A DNA stretch of 24,568 nt from a virus: the IMG/VR virus record IMGVR_UViG_3300033148_001747, positions 1 to 24,568 of that record; one strand, given 5' to 3'. How positions within the stretch are numbered: the first letter of the stretch is position 1; every line of letters starts with the position of its first letter. Position numbers and translations under genes: made by a program. The notes beneath the pieces are model-generated. The model was not told the DNA's origin and searched no databases. It worked only from the letters and a program-made list of their open reading frames with translations. Shown here piece by piece: positions 5,513-11,992 of this stretch.

Positions 5513-7714
5513 ATGTTTGAAGGATTAAAAAAACTGTTCGCAAAGAGCGACCTTGGAACTCCCAAAATGGGAGAAGTCGGGGTGACGGAATTAGGGATTT
5601 ATAAGAATACGACATTCGGACAATACAACCCCGATAAATTAGCACAGCGCAAAGGCGGCCTTCTTATCTATGACAAGATGAGGACAGACGATCAAGTCAA
5701 AGCTTCCCTTGCTCTCAAAGTAAACGCAGTTCTTGCCCCCGGTTGGGATATTGAGCCAGCCTCACAAGATCCGATAGACATAGAGATAGCCGATTTCACT
5801 AAGAACGTGATAGAAGGCATCGAGGGAACAATAAACAATACCCTTAGAGAGACTTTGACTGCTCTTGAATATGGTTATTCTGTATCTGAAATAGTCTGGA
5901 AGCTTGAGGAGCGTGGGGAGCACGCGGGCAAGATCGTTATTGATAAGATAAAAGGTAAGAGGCCACATAATTATTATTTTGATGCAGACGAGTTCGGTAA
6001 TCTAAAGCCGGACGGTCTATTGAGTAAGCTTTTTATGGGAGCTACTCAAGATAGACTTCCAGTTGATAAGTTCGTTATATTTTCCTATCGCAAAGAGTTT
6101 TCAAACCACTACGGACGTTCCGATCTCCGTGAGGCTTATCGTTCGTGGTGGAGCAAAGACAATATCATTAAATGGTGGAATATCTATCTTGAGAAGTTTG
6201 GTTCGCCAATTATGCTAGGTAAATATAAAACCAATGACACTGCCGAGCAAGAAAAGCTTAAAACTATTATGAGTAATATCCAGAACAATACCGCTGTAGC
6301 TTTTAAACAAGGTGATTTTGAAATAGAGTTACTTGAAGCTATGAGGCGGGGCGGGGGTAATGACAGTTATGAGAAGGCGCTCAATTATCATGATCGCGGT
6401 ATAGCGCGCGCCATCCTTGTGCCTGATAAATTAAGTGAGGGCGGTCAAACAGGAGCGTTCGCTCTTGGTAAGGTGCATTTTGATATGTTCCTCTGGACGG
6501 TGAAGGAGGTACGAGGAACGCTCGCTGAGACTGTCATGGACGATCAGATTATTAAAAGGCTGATTGCTTGGAACTTTGCCGATGTTACAGACTATCCTAA
6601 ATTCAAATTCAATCCACTTACAGATGATGAGCGCGTGAACCTTGCAAAGACCTTTGGTGAACTTGTCCAGAAAGGCGCGGTAACAAGTACCTTTGAGGAT
6701 GAGAACTATCTTAGGGGCGTTCTTAATATGCCTGAGCTTGATGAGGAGCCGGAGGACGAGGACAAAGACAAGAACCCAGACAACCCCGGCGATAAAAAGA
6801 AACCCAAGCCCGGAGTCAATCCCGAAGATGCCGAGCCAGCTAAGGAAATGTCATTCGCTAAGAAAAGAAAAAAGACCAAGTATGAGAAGGAAGTCAATTT
6901 CGTTAAAATCGAGGAAGGACTCAACGAAGGCGAGGCCAAGGCGGTAGATGCGCTCCAAACCACTCTCACGAAACAGAGGGATGCTCTTACGGCGTTTATA
7001 GCTGGTAAGATGGTCAAGGGCAAGCTCACGACCTCTCTTGTGAATACAGGGGTAACGCTTCAATTCAGCGCCGAGCTTAAAAGAACGATAAGAGAAATGT
7101 ATGAGGCTTCCTATATGGCGGGTATAGATACAGCCAAGACAGAAATTTCGAAGTCTTTTGTTGCTGGTAAACAAGGGATCGCGCTTCCGGCAGATAAATC
7201 GCTTTCATATTTCAACGATAAGGCTGATTTCGTTGTCGCTGGTATCCAATCCCCTCTTACTTTGGAAACGAAAAGTATTCTTTATGATGCTATCAAGACA
7301 GGGGAAGCTGTCAATATCACAACCAAGAAGCTACAGGATGCTTACATCCCTTATCTGTCCGAGGGTGATGTTATTATCGATGATAAGCAGTTGACCTCAT
7401 ATCGGCTCAATGCTATCGTTAGGACTAGCATGAGCGAGTCTTTCAACTTTGGACGGCTCGCTTTGGGTAAGGAGCTCGGCGATTTCGTTATCGGCTATCA
7501 GTATTCCGAGATCATAGACGATAGAACAGTAGAGATAAGTTTATTTGTTGACGGCAAGATTATCTCCGCGAATCATCCGTTACTGCCTCAACTCTCTTAC
7601 CCGCTACATTGGAACGAGAGAGGGGTCTTTGTATTCGTTACAAAAGACGAGGGCGTTGTTACCTTTATGAGTGATGCTGAGATTGCACAGGCAATCAGTA
7701 TGAAAGGAATATGA
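5513..7714 (+). CDS. Portal protein (DUF935, Mu gp29-like) fused to a MuF domain
   Basis: A 733-residue fusion from ATG 5513 (GGGAGGATT upstream). Residues ~1-400 match the DUF935 portal type: DDQVKASLALKVNAVL and PGWDIEP near the start, then LEYGYSVSEIVW, YGRSDLREAYRSWW, YLEKFGSP and GGQTGAFALGKVHFDM in order. The portal forms the dodecameric DNA entry ring at a capsid vertex. Residues ~406-445 are an acidic/Lys/Pro linker. Residues ~450-733 look like the Mu gpF/SPP1 gp7 family (helical part, then RTSMSESFNFGRL and DDRTVEISLFVDGK), a minor head protein linked to DNA ejection. The cysteines usual in the C-terminal MuF motif are absent (EISLF, HWNERG). In Mu these are two genes. Confidence 0.9.
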   Translation: MFEGLKKLFAKSDLGTPKMGEVGVTELGIYKNTTFGQYNPDKLAQRKGGLLIYDKMRTDDQVKASLALKVNAVLAPGWDIEPASQDPIDIEIADFTKNVIEGIEGTINNTLRETLTALEYGYSVSEIVWKLEERGEHAGKIVIDKIKGKRPHNYYFDADEFGNLKPDGLLSKLFMGATQDRLPVDKFVIFSYRKEFSNHYGRSDLREAYRSWWSKDNIIKWWNIYLEKFGSPIMLGKYKTNDTAEQEKLKTIMSNIQNNTAVAFKQGDFEIELLEAMRRGGGNDSYEKALNYHDRGIARAILVPDKLSEGGQTGAFALGKVHFDMFLWTVKEVRGTLAETVMDDQIIKRLIAWNFADVTDYPKFKFNPLTDDERVNLAKTFGELVQKGAVTSTFEDENYLRGVLNMPELDEEPEDEDKDKNPDNPGDKKKPKPGVNPEDAEPAKEMSFAKKRKKTKYEKEVNFVKIEEGLNEGEAKAVDALQTTLTKQRDALTAFIAGKMVKGKLTTSLVNTGVTLQFSAELKRTIREMYEASYMAGIDTAKTEISKSFVAGKQGIALPADKSLSYFNDKADFVVAGIQSPLTLETKSILYDAIKTGEAVNITTKKLQDAYIPYLSEGDVIIDDKQLTSYRLNAIVRTSMSESFNFGRLALGKELGDFVIGYQYSEIIDDRTVEISLFVDGKIISANHPLLPQLSYPLHWNERGVFVFVTKDEGVVTFMSDAEIAQAISMKGI

Positions 7715-7718
7715 TTTT

Positions 7719-7734
7719 CTATCAGGCAGATAGA
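7719..7734 (+). repeat. Left arm of a perfect 16-bp inverted repeat
   Basis: CTATCAGGCAGATAGA is the exact reverse complement of 8090-8105. The pairing ends at both sides after 16 bp. It begins 5 nt after the portal-MuF stop. The following bases to 7760 are tetranucleotide-like (GATA, GACA, GGTA units). Confidence 0.85.
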
Positions 7735-7761
7735 TATAGACAGACAGAAAGGTAGGTAGAT

Positions 7762-8085
7762 ATGTATGTAAGTATTGTTACCCCAGAACACGGTACGGAG
7801 ATGTTTGCTGATGTTAAAAGTTATAGATTTGAAGTAGGTTATACTTACTTCCACATGGACAAAGGCTTAGAATTTTGGGATGGCAATCGTTCCCCTGCTC
7901 GGAAATTAGGAGATGAATCGTATCAGCGTATCTCCATAAGAAAAACCGAGAAAAACCCATCCAAAGAGAATCCCGGTTTCTGCCAGAGATTGATTATAGA
8001 CTTTGGCGATAGACGGTTAACTTACATGGTGAATACTAAGGTTTATATCCTGAACAATGAGGGCAAGACTATAGGTAAACACTAA
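7762..8085 (+). CDS. Unknown 107-residue protein bracketed by inverted repeats
   Basis: Starts at ATG 7762 with AAAGGTAGG 10-16 nt upstream. The protein alternates strands and basic loops (MYVSIVTPEHG, SYRFEVGYTYFHM, RLIIDFGDRRLTYMVNTKVYIL) and looks like a small beta-rich domain. I recognise no family. The gene lies alone between two perfect 16-bp inverted repeats (7719-7734, 8090-8105). That arrangement suggests either a gene inserted as a unit or a transcript whose ends pair around the reading frame. It is the first gene of the accessory island after the portal. Confidence 0.65.
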   Translation: MYVSIVTPEHGTEMFADVKSYRFEVGYTYFHMDKGLEFWDGNRSPARKLGDESYQRISIRKTEKNPSKENPGFCQRLIIDFGDRRLTYMVNTKVYILNNEGKTIGKH

Positions 8086-8089
8086 TCCT

Positions 8090-8105
8090 TCTATCTGCCT
8101 GATAG
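8090..8105 (+). repeat. Right arm of the perfect 16-bp inverted repeat
   Basis: TCTATCTGCCTGATAG is the exact reverse complement of 7719-7734. It starts 4 nt after the stop of the enclosed gene. Its last bases run into GATAGGATAATATG, which is the ribosome binding region of the next gene at 8112, so pairing with the left arm could hide that site. Confidence 0.85.
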
Positions 8106-8111
8106 GATAAT

Positions 8112-8282
8112 ATGAAGAAGCCTTTAATCGAAACGAATCCATGTCTTAAAGACCCTAAAATAAGGTTAGAGATGTTGGAGCAGTCGGTCTTATCATCTAC
8201 GGCGATTGAGGGCGTACATATTAATAAAAGAAAGAAGTTAACTAGAACCCCAAAGGAGGGTCAAGATGGTAGAGACAAATGA
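8112..8282 (+). CDS. Small protein with a SSTAIEGV motif (56 residues)
   Basis: Starts at ATG 8112 with AGGA 4 nt upstream and overlaps the next gene by 17 nt in another frame. The core (NPCLKDP, RLEMLEQSVLSSTAIEGV) resembles small phage proteins with an N-P-x-L-x-D-P then S-S-x-A-I-E-G pattern. The SSxIEG part also recalls the N-terminal helix of Fic-domain proteins, but no Fic catalytic HPFx(D/E)GN motif is present. The C-terminus is basic. The function is unknown. I call it real because of the motif, ribosome binding site and dense packing. Confidence 0.6.
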   Translation: MKKPLIETNPCLKDPKIRLEMLEQSVLSSTAIEGVHINKRKKLTRTPKEGQDGRDK

Positions 8283-8958
8283 CAGGTGTATATTTTCAAA
8301 ATGTGAACGAGAAGCTTTTGACGAAGGATTTTGCGAAGAACATCTAAAGAATAAAGAAAGGGTCGGAGATGGTTCTCGCGCGCAAAGCCAAGTAAATGCG
8401 GTTGAGGGTGTCGAACAAACTGTCTGTAAGATATGCGCTTGCTCCCCGGCAGATGCTAAACCTCACTTCAATAAGAAGCATGGGCAATGCCAAAAGCATC
8501 TAACGAACGCTCATAATCGAAAGAAGGCCGCCGAGAAGAAAGCGGCGAAGAAAGAAGAAAAAGAAATCTCTTCTACGATTTATAAATGCCCTGTAAAAGG
8601 GTGTGACAATAAAAGACTTGACGGATATAAAGATTGTTTAAAGCACTGCCTCGATAGCCATTGTAACGAGGCAATCTATCAGATAGGGCTTTGCAGAAGG
8701 CATTTTGAAGAGCTTCCTCCCGAACTCGAACTTACCGAAATAAAGCTCGACCTTGCCGATTACCCCAAGGTTCTTGAAAACGTCAAAGACCTTGCCAAGG
8801 AACAGATACGCTCCATCCCGCATCAGATTATATTCATCCTTAAGGACTACTTTGAGGTTGCGGAGGAACTATCAGGAGATGGAGATAGGCTTAAGGTTTT
8901 CAGTAAAGAAGATACAGAAGAACTTAAGCAAAAGGAGGCCAATCATGATAATAGTTGA
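8266..8958 (+). CDS. Protein with four zinc-knuckle-type motifs
   Basis: A 230-residue protein from ATG 8266 with AAAGGAGGG upstream. Three motifs follow CX4CX9-10CX2H: C8-C13-C23-H26, C108-C113-C124-H127 and C128-C133-C143-H146, the last two directly adjacent. A fourth variant is C54-C57-C75-H78 (CX2CX17CX2H). The repeated G-x-C-x-x-H end resembles short Cys/His knuckles found in many phage hypothetical proteins. A Lys/Ala/Glu-rich helix links motifs 2 and 3 (~84-100). The C-terminal ~80 residues are acidic and helical without motifs. Binding of nucleic acid or a protein partner is plausible but not shown. The end overlaps the next gene by 14 nt. Confidence 0.7.
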   Translation: MVETNDRCIFSKCEREAFDEGFCEEHLKNKERVGDGSRAQSQVNAVEGVEQTVCKICACSPADAKPHFNKKHGQCQKHLTNAHNRKKAAEKKAAKKEEKEISSTIYKCPVKGCDNKRLDGYKDCLKHCLDSHCNEAIYQIGLCRRHFEELPPELELTEIKLDLADYPKVLENVKDLAKEQIRSIPHQIIFILKDYFEVAEELSGDGDRLKVFSKEDTEELKQKEANHDNS

Positions 8959-9250
8959 CCATAAAACCCCGACTACGAAAACCGTTGACGATTATCATAA
9001 GAACGTAGATCCAAACTATAATCGGGATATTGATAGGAACACTTCCTTTGAGAAGATAAGTCTAGTTTTCGATTTAATTAATAAATCTTGTAATCATCGT
9101 GAACGATATTTAATAGTTTTAAATCTTGTTCATCGATATATGATGGTTCATGTAAAAAAAAATAATTACGAAGCCTTTCTTAAAGATATTAATAGATTCA
9201 TAATGGATTATATTAAAAAGGAGGCTTCCAATGAAACCGACAACGATTAA
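8945..9250 (+). CDS. Unknown 101-residue protein coupled to the radical SAM gene
   Basis: ATG 8945 is chosen because AAAAGGAGG (8931-8939) lies just upstream. The same frame is open further upstream, but that part overlaps the zinc-knuckle gene and has no good start. The product begins MIIVDHKTP, then is largely helical with basic and aromatic residues (SLVFDLINKSC, RYLIVLNLVHRYMMVHVKKNNY, FLKDINRFIMDYIKKEAS). Its last 20 nt overlap the start of the radical SAM gene, so the two are probably translated together. It could be a partner or substrate of that enzyme, which is inference from position only. Confidence 0.6.
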   Translation: MIIVDHKTPTTKTVDDYHKNVDPNYNRDIDRNTSFEKISLVFDLINKSCNHRERYLIVLNLVHRYMMVHVKKNNYEAFLKDINRFIMDYIKKEASNETDND

Positions 9251-9905
9251 CTCAATAGAAGTTTCCTCAATATGCGATAACAAGTGTCCGTACTGTCCCG
9301 CCCCAACTCAGATGGAATATCGAAGCATCGGCAATATGAGCCTTGAGACTTTTAAAAAGGCGCTTCTCTGGGTCGATTACTTCGTCAAGCAGGGCTCACA
9401 AAGGGAGCTCAACCTTCACGGCATAGGAGAGCCGACACTCAATCCCGATCTAGTCGAGATGATTCATCTCGCGCGCGAAGTTACGCCGGGACAGATTAAT
9501 TTCAATACCAATGGCAACCATATGACGGAAGCTCTCGCGCTCAAGTGTAAGCTCGCGGGTATTTCGACAATCAACGTTACTGGTCATGATGCACGCATGA
9601 CAATGGAGGCTATCAAAGCGATTAAGAGGGCTGATATTCCTGTATTCTCAAATCAGGACTTCGCAACCGCGCCTAACAATTGGGGCGGTCAAGTTGATTG
9701 GACTCCGAAGGTTGATTATACTCTCCGTTGTAACTGGCTCTATGTCGGTCAAGTATTTGTCATGTGGGATGGACGAGTCTCGCGCTGTTGCCTCGATGCT
9801 CGGGGGGACGGCGTATTTGCTACTCTGGACGAAGATATATCCGAGTTCGATCTTACGCCGTTCGTTCTCTGTAAGGACTGCCATCATGAAAGGCCGGGGC
9901 TGTAA
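9231..9905 (+). CDS. Radical SAM enzyme with a short C-terminal cysteine cluster (SPASM/twitch-like)
   Basis: A 224-residue protein from ATG 9231 (AAGGAGG 6 nt upstream). It has the radical SAM signature C15-x3-C19-x2-C22 (SICDNKCPYCPAP), which holds a 4Fe-4S cluster that cleaves S-adenosylmethionine. HGIGEP (63-68) is the SAM-contacting GGEP-type motif, followed by the FNTNG strand (91-95). The C-terminus has C167, C186-C187, C214 and C217 in SPASM/twitch-like order (RCNWL, VMWDGRVSRCCLD, LCKDCHH), suggesting an auxiliary cluster as in peptide- and sugar-modifying members. At 224 residues it is shorter than most SPASM enzymes. The substrate is unknown. Neighbouring GT2 and small Cys-rich genes leave peptide, virion-protein or nucleotide modification open. 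Confidence 0.85.
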   Translation: MKPTTINSIEVSSICDNKCPYCPAPTQMEYRSIGNMSLETFKKALLWVDYFVKQGSQRELNLHGIGEPTLNPDLVEMIHLAREVTPGQINFNTNGNHMTEALALKCKLAGISTINVTGHDARMTMEAIKAIKRADIPVFSNQDFATAPNNWGGQVDWTPKVDYTLRCNWLYVGQVFVMWDGRVSRCCLDARGDGVFATLDEDISEFDLTPFVLCKDCHHERPGL

Positions 9906-9919
9906 ATACTAATTTTGGT

Positions 9920-9940
9920 TTTACTAGTAGTTTACTAGTA
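9920..9940. repeat. Two palindromic TTTACTAGTA repeats, 11-bp spacing
   Basis: TTTACTAGTA occurs at 9920-9929 and 9931-9940, one helical turn apart. Each contains the 8-bp palindrome TACTAGTA. They lie in the 58-nt gap between the radical SAM gene and the gene at 9964, one of the few clear gaps in the island. Repeated palindromic half-sites on one DNA face resemble an operator. No convincing -35/-10 pair is visible beside them. Confidence 0.5.
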
Positions 9941-9963
9941 ATTTAATTCTAAGGAGAAAGAAA

Positions 9964-10302
9964 ATGGAAATCACAGTAAAAGATAAGATTACTTACCAGA
10001 TTATATCGGAAATTTACCAAGCAGTAGAGCTTTTGGGAGGGGAAAGTGATTTACTCGGTACGATAGGTTCTTGGGGCGATACCATGTCTGATGAAGATAC
10101 TTTGTCTGGTTTAAGAGCTTGGAGGAAAGGAATGGAAGCAGATATTTTAAAACAGAATCTAAAAATGGCACAGCAAAGCTTATGCCCCGACACTTACGAA
10201 AAGTTTGTTGATACCTATAATGAGCTTATTAAAACGAGAAAACTTAGACTCGAACCTTTACCAGAATGCAACAGAGCAAAGGAGGCTCAATGCCCGGAGT
10301 AA
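9964..10302 (+). CDS. Unknown 112-residue helical protein
   Basis: Starts at ATG 9964 with AAGGAGAAAG upstream. The sequence is mostly helical (YQIISEIYQAVELLG, LSGLRAWRKGMEADILKQ, YEKFVDTYNELIKTRK) with a central Gly/Asp stretch (LLGTIGSWGDTMSDEDTLSG). I see no catalytic or metal-binding motif. Small helical phage proteins of this kind are often uncharacterised. Its last 13 nt overlap the next gene, whose ribosome binding site lies inside it. Confidence 0.65.
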   Translation: MEITVKDKITYQIISEIYQAVELLGGESDLLGTIGSWGDTMSDEDTLSGLRAWRKGMEADILKQNLKMAQQSLCPDTYEKFVDTYNELIKTRKLRLEPLPECNRAKEAQCPE

Positions 10303-10514
10303 GCCTAAAATGTAGAGAGTGCAAAACCGATATGCGCGTTACAACCAAAGAGAAGGTTCGCTCTTATATAGATTGTCCTCAATGTAGAACTCGCCATCCT
10401 GTCTTTGCCTGTAGCGAGTGTTTCTCTCTTTTGGCGTTACCTAATCTTGACAATGAATTGTCGGCTTCGGTTAAGTGTACCCGCCGAGGTTGCGGAAAGT
10501 TGAATATGATATGA
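10290..10514 (+). CDS. Double zinc-ribbon mini-protein
   Basis: ATG 10290 is chosen over in-frame ATG 10266 because AAAGGAGG lies directly upstream of it. The 74-residue product has eight cysteines in four pairs: C8/C11, C29/C32, C41/C44 and C63/C68 (KCRECK, DCPQCR, ACSECF, KCTRRGC). This fits two zinc ribbons. Charged residues in the first ribbon could contact nucleic acid, as in the Com-like translational activators of Mu-type phages, but I cannot claim that homology. It overlaps the next gene in an ATGA-type junction (10511-10514). Confidence 0.65.
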   Translation: MPGVSLKCRECKTDMRVTTKEKVRSYIDCPQCRTRHPVFACSECFSLLALPNLDNELSASVKCTRRGCGKLNMI

Positions 10515-10696
10515 GTAAAGTAAATCTTATTGATTTTGGACTTACCGTTCATGATAAAGAATGTCCTTCTTGTAAAAGTAACGAAATTTTTTTAATAGAA
10601 AATAATTATATCAACCTCCCCTTCAAAGATTATAAGAAAGGCTTCCAATGTCAGGACTGTTTTGTTATATGGCCTTATGAGGTTAACCCTAAATGA
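10511..10696 (+). CDS. Single zinc-ribbon mini-protein
   Basis: ATG 10511 overlaps the stop of the previous gene. The upstream open part of this frame is only a shadow of that gene. The 61-residue product has C18-x2-C21 (ECPSCK) and C47-x2-C50 (QCQDCF), a classic zinc-ribbon spacing with strands between the pairs. No further domain fits in this length. It sits in a run of four genes joined by stop/start overlaps (10290 to 10917), so co-translation is likely. Confidence 0.6.
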   Translation: MSKVNLIDFGLTVHDKECPSCKSNEIFLIENNYINLPFKDYKKGFQCQDCFVIWPYEVNPK

Positions 10697-10917
10697 CAGC
10701 CTTAGATTACATGGTTTCTGTGCATGACAACGGTGTCGGTTTTCGTACTATAGAAAGAGGTATAGGGAAAGCCTCGCGCTCAGAGATTCGAAGATGGCTA
10801 AACAATGGGTCTATAATTATCAATGGTAAGACTCCTACTTCAAAAGAAGAAGTAAATCTTCCTGTCAATGAACTTGTACTGTTCCCAAGAGGGAAACAGA
10901 AAACCACTATTTTATAA
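10693..10917 (+). CDS. Stand-alone S4-like RNA-binding protein
   Basis: ATG 10693 overlaps the previous stop (ATGA). The 74-residue product contains I-G-K-A-S-R-S-E-I-R-R-W-L-N-N-G-S-I-I-I-N-G-K (about residues 24-46), the S4 domain pattern in which a helix with S-R-S-E-x-R-R precedes G-x-V/I-x-V/I-N-G. A strand and a basic end (LVLFPRGKQK) complete the fold. S4 domains bind structured RNA (rRNA, tRNA). A free-standing S4 protein could act on translation or bind an RNA made by the phage. A second S4-like gene lies at 11696. Confidence 0.65.
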   Translation: MTALDYMVSVHDNGVGFRTIERGIGKASRSEIRRWLNNGSIIINGKTPTSKEEVNLPVNELVLFPRGKQKTTIL

Positions 10918-10930
10918 AAAAGGATTAAAA

Positions 10931-11602
10931 ATGAAAGTATCCGTCTTTATGCCTGTCCTTATCCGTGATGATGCCGGACTCGCTATGACAAAGGCTTGTG
11001 TTGAGTTAATGCGCGGTATGACCGAAATAGACTTTGAGCTTGTCATTGTCGAGACTATTTCAAAGCATTGTATGAATCTCGCCGACAAATATATCTGGCA
11101 AGAAGAACAGCCGGGCATAGGTCGGACTCATAATGTAGGCTTCGGGGCGTGCTCTTATAGTCTTATAGCCCTTATGAGCAATGATGTCTTTGTAACTAAG
11201 GGATGGCTAGAGGCGCTTATCGCTCCCTTTAAAAAGTATGACGATTGCGGAGCTTCGACTCTCGCGGCTTGTGAGCTAGGCCATAGGCGCACCGCTGAAC
11301 CATGTTTCGCTGAGGGGATATATTTTCCTTGCTCGATGTGGCGCAAGCAATTTGCACACTATGACGAGGACTTTATTGATACTTGGTCAGATGCTGATAT
11401 GTGTATGCGAATGTATCTTGAGGGGTATCGGATGATTCGGAATTTCAACGCTATGGCTCACCACTTTTGGGCGGGCACGATTAAGCCCGGCGCTAAATAC
11501 GATATAAACCTATTAGATAATTTTGATCGGTTTAAAAAGAAGCACGAAGCCCACAAAGACAAGTATATTTACAAGGTATTTACGGAGGGGTTGGTGGTAT
11601 GA
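10931..11602 (+). CDS. Family 2 (GT-A) glycosyltransferase
   Basis: ATG 10931 is preferred because AAAAGGA lies upstream. The frame is open before it, but that part overlaps the S4 gene. The 223-residue product starts with a Rossmann-like strand (MKVSVFMPVLIRDD), has the N-terminal nucleotide-sugar half (QPGIGRTHNVGFGA), an S83-N84-D85 sequence at the usual DxD metal site, GWLEALIAPF after it, and a W-S-D-A-D-M-C-M-R acceptor/catalytic segment (152-160). A His pair follows (HHFW, 177-180). It should transfer a sugar from a nucleotide-sugar to an unknown acceptor. It ends in an ATGA overlap with the small gene at 11599. Confidence 0.8.
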   Translation: MKVSVFMPVLIRDDAGLAMTKACVELMRGMTEIDFELVIVETISKHCMNLADKYIWQEEQPGIGRTHNVGFGACSYSLIALMSNDVFVTKGWLEALIAPFKKYDDCGASTLAACELGHRRTAEPCFAEGIYFPCSMWRKQFAHYDEDFIDTWSDADMCMRMYLEGYRMIRNFNAMAHHFWAGTIKPGAKYDINLLDNFDRFKKKHEAHKDKYIYKVFTEGLVV

Positions 11603-11691
11603 ATCGTCTTTTAGAAGCACTACCTGTACTCATATATGGAATTATTATGTCAATGGTAGGGATCGGGATAGGCTGGTTAATTCGGAGGTAG
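11599..11691 (+). CDS. 30-residue single-transmembrane peptide
   Basis: ATG 11599 overlaps the GT2 stop (ATGA). The peptide is one hydrophobic helix (about residues 8-27) between a polar start and a basic LIRR end. The CGGAGG near its end is the ribosome binding site of the next gene, so translation of the two is probably linked. Short membrane peptides sometimes anchor or assist a neighbouring glycosyltransferase, but that is speculation. I call it because of the overlap, the clear helix and the lack of any gap it could otherwise fill. Confidence 0.5.
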   Translation: MNRLLEALPVLIYGIIMSMVGIGIGWLIRR

Positions 11692-11695
11692 TACT

Positions 11696-11983
11696 ATGAA
11701 TATCGAGGAAGTGCAGATAGCTTTCAAAAAAAACAAAGGTATCTATAAGGCTTACGGAGTAGATGGCTCTCAATGTGAAATAAAAACTACCATTATTGAT
11801 GGTCTTGAAATTCTACTAATAGGAGTCGCCAACACTTTAAGGCTCGCGGGTTTTGTTAAAAGTAATTCTGAGGCCATGAGACTCATAAAACAAGGTGCTG
11901 TGAAGATGAACGAGAAGCGAATTGTTAACCCTAAATTAATGCTTGGACTCTATCGAAATGGCAAGGTTTTGGAGTTCCTTTAA
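11696..11983 (+). CDS. Second S4-like protein, resembling the tyrosyl-tRNA synthetase C-terminus
   Basis: ATG 11696 has CGGAGG 8 nt upstream. The C-terminal half of this 95-residue protein reads L-A-G-F-V-K-S-N-S-E-A-M-R-L-I-K-Q-G-A-V-K-M-N-E-K, closely following the S4 domain at the end of bacterial tyrosyl-tRNA synthetase (V-x-S-x-S-E-A-R-R-L-I-x-Q-G-G-V-x-V-N). A strand with NGKVLEF closes it. The N-terminal ~45 residues are unrelated (NIEEVQIAFKKNKGIYKAYG) and carry no synthetase motif, so this is not a truncated enzyme. RNA binding is likely; the target is unknown. Confidence 0.75.
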   Translation: MNIEEVQIAFKKNKGIYKAYGVDGSQCEIKTTIIDGLEILLIGVANTLRLAGFVKSNSEAMRLIKQGAVKMNEKRIVNPKLMLGLYRNGKVLEFL

Positions 11984-11992
11984 GGGAGATAA

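Noticed and set aside
7719-8105. Insertion sequence between the inverted repeats
   Set aside because: The enclosed 107-residue protein has no transposase motif, and no target-site duplication is visible outside the repeats.
8753-8944. Upstream extension of the 8945 gene
   Set aside because: It overlaps the zinc-knuckle gene in another frame, and AAAAGGAGG points to ATG 8945.
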